Positions 1-6,274 of a DNA stretch of 10,826 nt are shown here, one piece after another (position 1 is the first letter of the stretch; the number at the start of each line of letters is the position of its first letter). The stretch is taken from contig JACQVM010000219.1 in the NCBI GenBank assembly GCA_016209785.1, positions 1 to 10,826 of the forward strand, given 5' to 3'. A model generated the notes under the pieces. That model was not told where the DNA came from, made no database searches, and was given only the letters and a program-made list of their open reading frames with translations. The stretch comes from Candidatus Melainabacteria bacterium. GTDB taxonomy: Bacteria; Cyanobacteriota; Vampirovibrionia; Obscuribacterales; Obscuribacteraceae. A program made the translations under genes and the position numbers.

Positions 1-49
1 CACCTCCTGACTCGCTCTGGGTGCTTCCGGCTGGAGCGAGAGTCGCCGG

Positions 50-355
50 GTGGGACTTGGTACCCACGAAACCTGTGTACCTTGGCAGGGCACACGCAAT
101 AATGCTAGCGAACGCAGCATCAAGCCAATGGTGCTCAGCAGGCGCAACTGGCTCTTCGCCGGTTCCGAAGAAGGTGGACAAACTGCTGCTACGATCATGA
201 GTGTCATCGAAACCTGCAAGCGCCTTGGTATCAATCCCTTTGAGTTCTTGAAGGATGTTCTGACTCGGTTCCCTTCTGCCAAGACTTCCCAAATCGATGA
301 CTTCCTTCCAGACCGTTGGTTAGCTCAAAGACAAGCTCAATCCCAGCCAACCTAA
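50..355 (+). pseudogene. IS66-family transposase, C-terminal remnant
   Basis: The translation from about position 95 to 355 matches the C-terminal end of IS66-type DDE transposases (TnpC). It has the hallmark NNASERSIKPMVLSRRNWLF, then a GSEEGGQTAATI stretch and a helix IETCKRLGINPFEFL, and ends with DFLPDRW. Full TnpC proteins are about 500 residues; only about 85 are recognisable here. Before roughly position 90 the frame no longer resembles the family, and a TGA lies in frame at 8-10. The catalytic core is therefore missing from the visible sequence or in another frame. The nominal ATG at 50 is just the first ATG of the open stretch, not a real start. Seen: the C-terminal motif and truncation. 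Inferred: an inactive insertion-sequence relic, possibly marking a rearrangement junction at the left of the element. Confidence 0.85.
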
Positions 356-431
356 ATCTAATCGACTGAACCGGCTCAATCTTCCCGCGCGCGCGTGCTC
401 ACTTCAAGGGCGTGGTTCCTGCAACGCTTTC
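356..431 (+). mobile_element. possible right-end remnant of the IS66 element
   Basis: The transposase tail is followed by a GC-rich run (CGCGCGCG around 387-395) and then AACGCTTTC at about 423-431. IS66-family elements characteristically end in ...CGCTTAC, so this could be a decayed right terminal repeat with one mismatch. Neither a matching left terminal repeat nor an 8-bp target duplication can be shown, because the left part of the element is missing. If the assignment is right, the first dozen codons of the next reading frame come from the insertion sequence. Confidence 0.3.
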
Positions 432-712
432 ATGATGAGCCAGATACGTTCTTCCCTGATGATGGACTTAAGAGCCTGATAGCGGCAGTGTTATGGCGAA
501 CAAAACTAGATGCTCACGCTCTAGGTAAGGGCAGAAACCTAATTGGTACATCCGACGTAACTGCACAAGCCAGAGAACGTAGAAAGCGCGATCTTGGTGA
601 CTGGTTATGGAGCGAGCGTTGTTGGTTGTGGCTAGACTATCTAGGACTGACAGATGAGGAGGCGTGTAAAGTGTGCAATTACATGGAGGAGATATGTCAT
701 GGTAAAGCGTAA
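395..712 (+). CDS. small phage/island-type hypothetical protein, N-terminus uncertain
   Basis: Open frame of 105 codons from a GTG. Its central and C-terminal part (RRKRDLGDWLWSERCWLWLD followed by YLGLTDEEA) recalls short proteins of phages and genomic islands that carry an ARxDLxDWLxSxxxxxWCxxxGLDPE-like segment; their function is unknown. It is Trp-rich, with no signal peptide or membrane segment. The GTG has no visible ribosome-binding site, and the first residues overlap the presumed IS66 end, so the native N-terminus may have been lost or replaced. The gene ends TAA at 710-712, overlapping the next gene's ATG (699) by 14 nt, which suggests co-translation. Whether it is still functional cannot be judged. 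Confidence 0.55.
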   Translation: MLTSRAWFLQRFHDEPDTFFPDDGLKSLIAAVLWRTKLDAHALGKGRNLIGTSDVTAQARERRKRDLGDWLWSERCWLWLDYLGLTDEEACKVCNYMEEICHGKA

Positions 713-1067
713 GACAAGGCGAGGGTTGCATTGGATAGGGGGACTGTCTGAGGAACTGCGGTGTCAGGAGCTGAACAAACGTGGCAAGCGTTGTGGAATG
801 CCACGGCTCAAGGGTGAGGCATATTGCAGGAAACATCAGCCAGGGTGTATGGTTACAGGTCTGTCGGGTAAGGCATCCGCATTAGATTTGGCAGAAACGG
901 CACCGGTACTGCCGATGCTGCCATCGACACAACTGGATCTCAAAACACTCGATGATTGTCTTGCCTGGCTGTCGACAATCACACGTGAAGTAAGGCAGGG
1001 GAAGTTAAACCAATCGGTTGCCAATACGCTAAGACAGCTACTACAAGTGTTTGCCCACGCTCACTAG
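699..1067 (+). CDS. small zinc-motif protein of phage/island type (DUF5763-like)
   Basis: The predicted product is 122 aa. I chose the ATG at 699 because GGAGGA lies at 685-690, about 8 nt upstream; an upstream in-frame ATG at 654 has no comparable site. Residues 20-46 form a putative zinc-binding motif C22-x9-C32-x10-C43-x2-H46 with a GKRCGMP core and YCRKH ending. This resembles the C...T.xGxRC...YCxxH pattern of DUF5763-like and phage-associated small proteins. After a Pro-rich linker, residues 79-120 form a predicted helical tail (LDDCLAWLSTITREVRQGKL). Similar tails occur in small phage proteins sometimes found near terminase genes. DNA or RNA binding is inferred from the zinc motif only. 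The gene ends in TAG at 1065-1067, within an inverted repeat, and the frame stays open for 71 more codons. Confidence 0.65.
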   Translation: MVKRKTRRGLHWIGGLSEELRCQELNKRGKRCGMPRLKGEAYCRKHQPGCMVTGLSGKASALDLAETAPVLPMLPSTQLDLKTLDDCLAWLSTITREVRQGKLNQSVANTLRQLLQVFAHAH

Positions 1068-1083
1068 ATCAGAGCCGATCTAG
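1064..1083 (+). repeat. 7-bp inverted repeat spanning a TAG stop
   Basis: CTAGATC (1064-1070), a 6-nt spacer AGAGCC, then GATCTAG (1077-1083) form a perfect dyad that contains the TAG of the preceding gene. It is not followed by a T-run on either strand, so it is not a typical intrinsic terminator. It may be a transcript hairpin, a protein-binding site or chance. Confidence 0.5.
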
Positions 1084-1339
1084 ATCCCCAGCATACGGCC
1101 CAACACATCCTTAGTGCGGCTGCTGCTGTGGAAATGGCCAAGAGCATGACAGTTCAACAGGCCAAAGAGGTACTCCTCCAGCGGGGTTTCCTGTCAACAT
1201 ATCATGAGTTTGACATTCAGCCAGCCCGACTGCCAGTTGATTTGTCATCTGAGACAGGCACTAATAGCGGAAGACTGTCCTGAGAGCTGAGTTGCTGTGC
1301 CATAGTGCTAGTTAGTTATGGTGGCTATACAGGTTTGCT
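1068..1339. other. 272-bp intergenic region with an in-frame open extension
   Basis: This region carries the uninterrupted continuation of the preceding frame (1068-1280, then TGA at 1281-1283). Read alone, it could give a 49-residue peptide from the ATG at 1134, which has no clear ribosome-binding site and no recognised domain. Downstream lie a short dyad CCATA-N12-TATGG (1300-1321) and a TATACA box at 1326-1331 without a matching -35. A HipB-like helix-turn-helix gene was looked for here and not found. No confident promoter or terminator is seen. Confidence 0.45.
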
Positions 1340-1448
1340 TTGGACCTGAGTAGATTATTGGCTGGACCAACGAGGCTGTCAGGCTTGACCGGTCCACTGT
1401 TATCAAGGAAGTATCCTATCTGTCAGTATCTCCCTTGTGTATCTCAAC

Positions 1449-1454
1449 AGGAGG
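1449..1454 (+). promoter_or_regulatory. consensus ribosome-binding site AGGAGG before an ATA codon
   Basis: A perfect AGGAGG lies exactly 8 nt upstream of an in-frame ATA codon at 1463-1465. No ATG, GTG or TTG in the kinase frame lies at a suitable distance. The nominal TTG start at 1340 has no such site. This suggests that translation of the kinase begins at the ATA. Confidence 0.6.
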
Positions 1455-1462
1455 TTTTCTCA

Positions 1463-2386
1463 ATAGCTAAGACGTTTCACGTTATTGAAGTAGATGAGGC
1501 AAGAGCTGAGGTTTGGGAACCTGTTGGCAAGAAGCAGAAGTTTTGGTTTGCTGACCCTACCTTGGGACGTTGTCTTTTCAAGTATTCCCGGCAGGCTACA
1601 GGTGAGCACTGGTCGGAGAAGATAGCCTGTGAGCTGTGCTCTCTCTTGAATTTGCCTCATGCACACTATGAGCTGGCTGTAAGCAGACGTGGCAGAGGTA
1701 ATGTTTCTGTCTCGTTTTGTGATCAAAGCAGCGAGTTAATTCTTGGGAATGAATACCTTAGTCAGTTTTGCTCTGACTACGATACTGAAGCCACCTACAG
1801 GCATTCTAAGCATACCCTGAACCTTGTGTTTACGGCGCTATCTCATCTTGAGCCACCCAAGGACTGTGTATTACCGGCAGGGATAACAACCGCCAGTGAT
1901 GTATTTGTTGGCTATCTTTTACTGGATGCCTGGATAGGCAATACAGATCGCCACCACTTAAACTGGGGCTGCGTGCGTCATTCGGTTGCGCATCCAACAC
2001 AGAAAGTGACCTTACATTTAGCTCCAACTTTTGATCATGCCTCGAGTTTAGGCCGAGAATTACAAGATGAACAACGAAAGCTCAAATTGAACACCCACGA
2101 CATAAGAGGGACAGTTTCGGTGTATGCAAAACGATGCAGGTCAGCATTCTACGACAAAGAGACTAATAAGAGTCCTATGACTTCTCTTGAGGCTTTCACA
2201 CAAGCGGCTCAGGTGCTGCCAGACGCTGCCGAGACTTGGATGGTACAACTTGAGAAGATTTCGTGTAATGATACTCTTAGGCTGTTTGAACAGATACCCG
2301 ATGACCTGATCTCACCTGAGGCTATTCAGTTTGCCCAAGAACTTCTGGACATAAACAGACAGCGCTTGTTGAAAAAGGGGATATGA
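1463..2386 (+). CDS. HipA/HipT-like Ser/Thr kinase, putative toxin
   Basis: The frame is open from a TTG at 1340 (348 aa), but the better-supported start is ATA at 1463 (307 aa), numbered here. Homology-like sequence begins at about residue 5 (FHVIEVDEARAEVWEP). Kinase features of the HipA_C family are all present: the nucleotide-binding lysine in LFKYSR (K40), the EHWSEKIACEL helix (48-58), the catalytic loop GNTDRHHLNWG (159-169, D162) and the metal-binding APTFDHASSLG (D191). It therefore looks catalytically competent. It lacks the N-terminal HipS-like subdomain of classical HipA, as in three-gene hipBST systems; that region appears to be in the next gene, which it overlaps by ATGA. Known HipA and HipT phosphorylate aminoacyl-tRNA synthetases; the target here is unknown. 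Inferred role: cytosolic growth-inhibiting toxin or abortive-defence kinase. Confidence 0.82.
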   Translation: MAKTFHVIEVDEARAEVWEPVGKKQKFWFADPTLGRCLFKYSRQATGEHWSEKIACELCSLLNLPHAHYELAVSRRGRGNVSVSFCDQSSELILGNEYLSQFCSDYDTEATYRHSKHTLNLVFTALSHLEPPKDCVLPAGITTASDVFVGYLLLDAWIGNTDRHHLNWGCVRHSVAHPTQKVTLHLAPTFDHASSLGRELQDEQRKLKLNTHDIRGTVSVYAKRCRSAFYDKETNKSPMTSLEAFTQAAQVLPDAAETWMVQLEKISCNDTLRLFEQIPDDLISPEAIQFAQELLDINRQRLLKKGI

Positions 2387-3138
2387 GCAACATGAAGACC
2401 AGATCATTGTACGTTGCCTGGCAGGATAAGTTAACCCGAGCCTGGTTTCCTATTGGAAAGCTCATGTTTGATGGGCTGAAATTTAGATTTGTATATACAA
2501 AAGGGGTGATTGAGGCTCGTCAGCAATGTGGGTTTGAATCTTTACAATCTTTCCCGGACATTTACAGAACCTACGAATCCGAAAAATTGTTCCCTGTGTT
2601 TTCCAACCGGGTCCTGTCGCCGTCCAGGGAGGACTACCCTAGTTTTGTCGATTGGTGTGATTTGTCACGCGGGTTGAAGGACCCTGTGGCTTTGCTTTCT
2701 CGCAGTGGTGGTGAGCGTGAGACTGATGCTTTGCAGGTGTTTCCAATTCCAGAGCCGGAGAATGGACAATATCAAATTCACTTTTTCGCCCATGGTATTC
2801 GGCATTGTGAGGGGGCTAGCAAGCGTATAGAGGGGTTGTCGCCTGGTGATCCTTTGCAGTTAGTGCCAGAGCTAGATAATCCACAGGACCCGTTGGCTAT
2901 CAAGCTAGTGGCTGAAGACTCACCAATTGGTTATTGTCCTCGTTTTATCGTTAAGGACTTGCATAAGCTGCAGCGGTTGTGTGAGAAGGACATCAGAGTG
3001 TCGGTAGAGAAAGTTAATCCAGCTCCTACGCCAGTGCAGTTTCGATTGCTGTGTCGTTTAGTCTCACCCTGGCCAAATGAGTTTCAACCCTTTTCTGAAG
3101 AACATTATGGGGCTCTTGCTCCTAAGGTCGCGGCTTGA
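2383..3138 (+). CDS. HipS-like plus HIRAN domain protein, putative antitoxin
   Basis: The predicted product is 251 aa. Its ATG overlaps the kinase stop (ATGA at 2383-2386), behind AAGGGG, so the two are probably translationally coupled. Residues about 8-95 (LYVAWQDKLTRAWFPIGKL, then FRFVYTKGVIEA, then LFPVFSNRVLSPSREDY) resemble the HipS/HipA N-terminal subdomain. Residues about 130-228 form a HIRAN domain: FFAHGIRH, GDPLQLVPELDNPQDPLAIKL and IGYCPRF. HIRAN domains bind DNA ends in the helicase HLTF/Rad5. A published phylogeny of Hip kinases (Gerdes and colleagues, from memory) described two-gene operons in which a HipS-HIRAN protein is the putative antitoxin. Inferred: it restrains the kinase and may link release to DNA ends or damage. 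No helix-turn-helix domain is seen, so autoregulation is unclear. Confidence 0.8.
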   Translation: MSNMKTRSLYVAWQDKLTRAWFPIGKLMFDGLKFRFVYTKGVIEARQQCGFESLQSFPDIYRTYESEKLFPVFSNRVLSPSREDYPSFVDWCDLSRGLKDPVALLSRSGGERETDALQVFPIPEPENGQYQIHFFAHGIRHCEGASKRIEGLSPGDPLQLVPELDNPQDPLAIKLVAEDSPIGYCPRFIVKDLHKLQRLCEKDIRVSVEKVNPAPTPVQFRLLCRLVSPWPNEFQPFSEEHYGALAPKVAA

Positions 3139-3141
3139 TGG

Positions 3142-3564
3142 TCAGGGTTGAACATCTGTGCCAACCTCGCACCGTTGCCGAAATTCTGCCAGCTGTCTTT
3201 CCGCCAACTGCCCCCTCAGCCACCTTGCATCTGTCCCACTTTGTCCATCATCAAGCTTGTATGCATGGTGGCACTCTCGGTGCTGACACTTAAGCATTGG
3301 TGTCAATCTCCCCACGAGTCTGATGTAGTAGCCAAGCTTTGCATAGGGGCCGTCAGGGGTGGAACAGTGTGCTGTTCTGTGGCCATCACCGCCGCCGGCG
3401 CCGTGCAAATGCCAACAGTGGCAGTATAGGCACCAGACAGCTAGCTGACAGCCATCCGTATTATAGGCGGGCAAGATTGGGATGCCTCTCTCGTCGAAGC
3501 CTAGAGGCTGACAGTCTCTGCACATATGGATTTCCAAGATTGCTTTTAAAATGGATGATTGCAT
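3142..3564 (-). CDS. zinc-ribbon-like hypothetical protein, coupled to primase-helicase
   Basis: The predicted product is 140 aa. The ATG at 3564 lies one base after the stop of the upstream primase-helicase, with GGGGA from that gene's last codons as ribosome-binding site; the two form an operon. The core is a Cys/His-rich stretch: WCLYCHCWHLHG (44-55), then GHRTAHC (61-67), then SPY-like DGPY and GYY. A second pair of cysteines (C15, C18) precedes it and C93/C98 follow. The pattern WCxxCxxWHxHG...GHRxAHC recalls uncharacterised phage and plasmid proteins, as I remember them mainly from Actinobacteria. No enzyme motif, signal peptide or membrane segment is seen. The C-terminal 30 residues look helical. 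A nucleic-acid-binding accessory to replication is inferred from position only. It ends 3 bp from the converging HipS-HIRAN gene. Confidence 0.7.
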   Translation of the reverse strand: MQSSILKAILEIHMCRDCQPLGFDERGIPILPAYNTDGCQLAVWCLYCHCWHLHGAGGGDGHRTAHCSTPDGPYAKLGYYIRLVGRLTPMLKCQHRECHHAYKLDDGQSGTDARWLRGQLAERQLAEFRQRCEVGTDVQP

Positions 3565-3565
3565 A

Positions 3566-6274
3566 TTAGTCCCCTAGAATTTTTGATGAAATGACGTAAA
3601 CCCGTTTCGGTCCCAGCTCCGGGAGCCTCTCAAGGCGCTGCTTCTTGCCATCATCCCCGCATACCAGAAAATCTCGTTGTACCAATAGGCGCGAAACCTC
3701 ACGTGGGTCGAAGCCTTTGCAAACCTCATTTCTGAAAGCCTCAGGAAAGATCAAAAACTCACTTTCGCCTGTGGTAGTAGTCCGCCTGAAGCCGGCACGA
3801 TTGATAATAATTCGTACATCGTCGCGTTCACCGATACGATTGAGCGGCACAAATCGTGCCTCACCGTGCAACTCCAGGTATTGGCGCACTTGGCTTAGCA
3901 TCTGAGTTGGCTCTAGCGCTCCAACGTCTCCGCGTGCTTGTAGCCAGGCTTTGAAGCAGACAACTGCTGACTGAGTTGCCTCACCAGCCTTCCAGCCAGT
4001 GATACCGAATGCAGTGGCCAGCTCGCCTGCAGCGGAAATCAGTGCGAATCGTCCGCCTACTCTAGTGACTTGTCCGCTTGCCCCTGCGGGTATGTAGCCC
4101 ATAAACTCTGTCCTGAGCGTGCGCACACGTTCAGGAATCGACTCAATGTTCCTGTCCACTACTCCAACGAAGCCTGGTCCAGCAGTGCCATAGTATCGGC
4201 TGGTGGTATCTTTTAAGGCTCGCGCAAATGCGTCACCGCTGGCGTACCCATGCAGGTGTTCAAATACGCCCAGTCCGGAGCCGGCGTCGGCAGGAATATC
4301 GATTAGGCGAATTTCTTGACCTGCCGTTGTACGACGCCCAGCAACGCGCACATGGTCACTTAGCCCTAGTTCACCAGAGGATAGAAATAACAAGCGCCAG
4401 GTTGCGGCACGCTTCGCCCCGCCAGCCTTAGTGGCGCGCCCCTTGCCATGACCGTTTCCAAGCATATAGGCACATAATCCAGCCTCCTGCGGATCTAGCT
4501 GCGCTAGATCATCTAATGGCAGAACCAGGTCGTTGTGCATGGCTGCGATACCCTCGAGTCCGTTTGATGTTGTACGCCAGGATCTCACAAAATCATGCGG
4601 ACCCCAGAGGCTTCCCGAAACGTGTAACAAAGTGGTTTTTCCGACGCTACTGGGTCCCTTAAGATTGAATCCCCCACACTCCTCTCCTGTGATATGGAGG
4701 AGACTTGCAGCAAAAGCAGTGGACAGGCAGAATATTAGTCGTGAATTGTTACGACAGTAGCGGGAAACACCCATTTGCCACTCATCGAAGGTCCCTGCTG
4801 GGCGGATCACATTTGGTGTAATGTCTGGCGATTGATATAGGACCTTTTCGTCAGATTCTCCTAGTGTACGATTGGGCAATACGAAACACTTCTGGTGCCA
4901 ACCTGTGCTCTGAACACACAGCGCGCGTGCTTGTGGCTGTGTGCTTTGAAGGTAAATTCCTAGTTGATTTCGCGCCCAGGTGCTGGGAGCAATTTGTAGT
5001 CCTTGATTTAATAGTGTTGCGCGACAGTCCTCACCGCTTCCCTTAAGTAACTCCATTGGCATAGACCACTGATGCTTCGTACCGTCGGGGTCAGAAAACG
5101 CTAGCAAACGACCCCAATTATTGCCGTCTTTATCCCGCGTTGACGCCACCACCTGTAAGGGTGAGCATATCCAAACACGCTTCGGCGGCTCGCCTTCATC
5201 TCCTGCTGTTAGCGCAAAGACGCCATCCTCGGTGACTGTAAAGCCCTGAGCAACCGCAGTTTTACGCTCTTTGAATGGTGTTAGCTCAATCAACACCCCT
5301 GGTTTCTGAAGAAGCTCCTGCACGAAGCCTGTTGTCCATCCTGCTATGACTGCATCGGCGGCATCAAAACCAGTTGATAGCATAAGTCCGGCCTCGCGGC
5401 CAAGCAGCTCGACATTGATGATACGTACCTCGGCAGCACCAGCTTGTGAAGCCAAGGTTGCCACGCTGGTGGCATATTTCTGTCCAGCCTGGTCGTTGTC
5501 AGGCCAAATCAGAACCTTTCGCCCAGCTAGTGGGCTGAAATCGCTTTTATGTGGTGACAGAGCACCGTTTAAGCTGGTTGTAACGATATGATCAGGGAAT
5601 AGGACGGCAGCAGCATCTGCTGCCTTTTCACCTTCAACAAAGAGCACAACTGCATTTGGTGCGCTGGTCAGTTTGTCTAGGTGAAAGAGCGGGCGCGGTT
5701 CGGGTGGTGCCTTCCAGCGCCAACCGCGCTTCCCCGCATTTTCACAAAATGTGAGGGGGGAGAACTTCTTTCCGTCTTGTGTCTCGAAGCGACATTGGAG
5801 AAGGAGCTGGGCACCTTGCTGGTCCCGATATATCCAGCAAGCCGATGGCTTGCCTAACGTGGGATGTGCATCTGGTGGTGGTGGCGCTTCGTGCGGTATC
5901 GGGAGCAAGGGATGCCAATCTCGGCTCCGAGCCTCAGCGGATAAGCTTGTCGTGACTGTTTGACTCTCTGTCAGTCCATAAACTGAGGATAGTCCAAGCA
6001 GAGTTGCAAGTGTGTGAGCGGCTTGGAGCTGAGTGTAATTATGTAAGTATGCCGTGAGCGAAACCAAATCGCCGCCTCTGTCATGCGTGGCAAAGTCTCC
6101 CCATTTACCGGACCTTAGATTCACAGAAAAACTTCCGACAGCGGCATCACTTCGGGTGGGGTTGATTGATAAATATTCATTGCCCTGCCGTTTCCCATTC
6201 GGCAAAAGGTGCCCCACAATATACTCAGCCTGCCGAAGGGCTTCTTTGCTAATGTTCTTGATAAAAATGGGCAA
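3566..6274 (-). CDS. TOPRIM-DUF927 primase-helicase, element replication protein
   Basis: The predicted product is 902 aa. The start is TTG at 6274 (complement of CAA at 6272-6274), with AGAGG 7 nt upstream and a stop in frame not far before; no ATG fits. Residues about 15-95 resemble a primase N-terminal region (KWGDFATHDRGGDLVSLTAYL) but lack the zinc-binding cysteines of CHC2 domains. A TOPRIM domain follows at about 205-290, with VEGEKAADA (E214) and the acidic IWPDNDQAG (D259, D261). The DUF927 helicase part spans about 330-700, with Walker A GPSSVGKTT (540-548), Walker B-like LVLPLDDL (583-590) and a sensor-like LLFLSSGE. The C-terminal 200 residues may be a DNA-binding region. Such fusions replicate plasmids, satellites and integrative elements; it would prime and unwind DNA of the excised element in the cytosol. 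Confidence 0.88.
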   Translation of the reverse strand: MPIFIKNISKEALRQAEYIVGHLLPNGKRQGNEYLSINPTRSDAAVGSFSVNLRSGKWGDFATHDRGGDLVSLTAYLHNYTQLQAAHTLATLLGLSSVYGLTESQTVTTSLSAEARSRDWHPLLPIPHEAPPPPDAHPTLGKPSACWIYRDQQGAQLLLQCRFETQDGKKFSPLTFCENAGKRGWRWKAPPEPRPLFHLDKLTSAPNAVVLFVEGEKAADAAAVLFPDHIVTTSLNGALSPHKSDFSPLAGRKVLIWPDNDQAGQKYATSVATLASQAGAAEVRIINVELLGREAGLMLSTGFDAADAVIAGWTTGFVQELLQKPGVLIELTPFKERKTAVAQGFTVTEDGVFALTAGDEGEPPKRVWICSPLQVVASTRDKDGNNWGRLLAFSDPDGTKHQWSMPMELLKGSGEDCRATLLNQGLQIAPSTWARNQLGIYLQSTQPQARALCVQSTGWHQKCFVLPNRTLGESDEKVLYQSPDITPNVIRPAGTFDEWQMGVSRYCRNNSRLIFCLSTAFAASLLHITGEECGGFNLKGPSSVGKTTLLHVSGSLWGPHDFVRSWRTTSNGLEGIAAMHNDLVLPLDDLAQLDPQEAGLCAYMLGNGHGKGRATKAGGAKRAATWRLLFLSSGELGLSDHVRVAGRRTTAGQEIRLIDIPADAGSGLGVFEHLHGYASGDAFARALKDTTSRYYGTAGPGFVGVVDRNIESIPERVRTLRTEFMGYIPAGASGQVTRVGGRFALISAAGELATAFGITGWKAGEATQSAVVCFKAWLQARGDVGALEPTQMLSQVRQYLELHGEARFVPLNRIGERDDVRIIINRAGFRRTTTTGESEFLIFPEAFRNEVCKGFDPREVSRLLVQRDFLVCGDDGKKQRLERLPELGPKRVYVISSKILGD

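Noticed and set aside
1-95. Second attachment site (copy of the tRNA-His 3' end) at the left of the window
   Set aside because: No stretch resembling the tRNA T-arm and acceptor end was found here or elsewhere outside the tRNA gene itself.
468-836. 122-codon minus-strand open frame opposite the two small phage-type genes
   Set aside because: No ribosome-binding site or family resemblance; it spans the antisense of two better-supported overlapping genes.
1068-1339. HipB-like antitoxin gene upstream of the kinase
   Set aside because: Two of three forward frames are closed by early stops and the open one has no helix-turn-helix pattern.
1340-1462. TTG at 1340 as the true start of the kinase
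   Set aside because: No ribosome-binding site, and the 41 residues it would add do not look like the kinase family; a perfect AGGAGG points to position 1463 instead. Kept only as an alternative.
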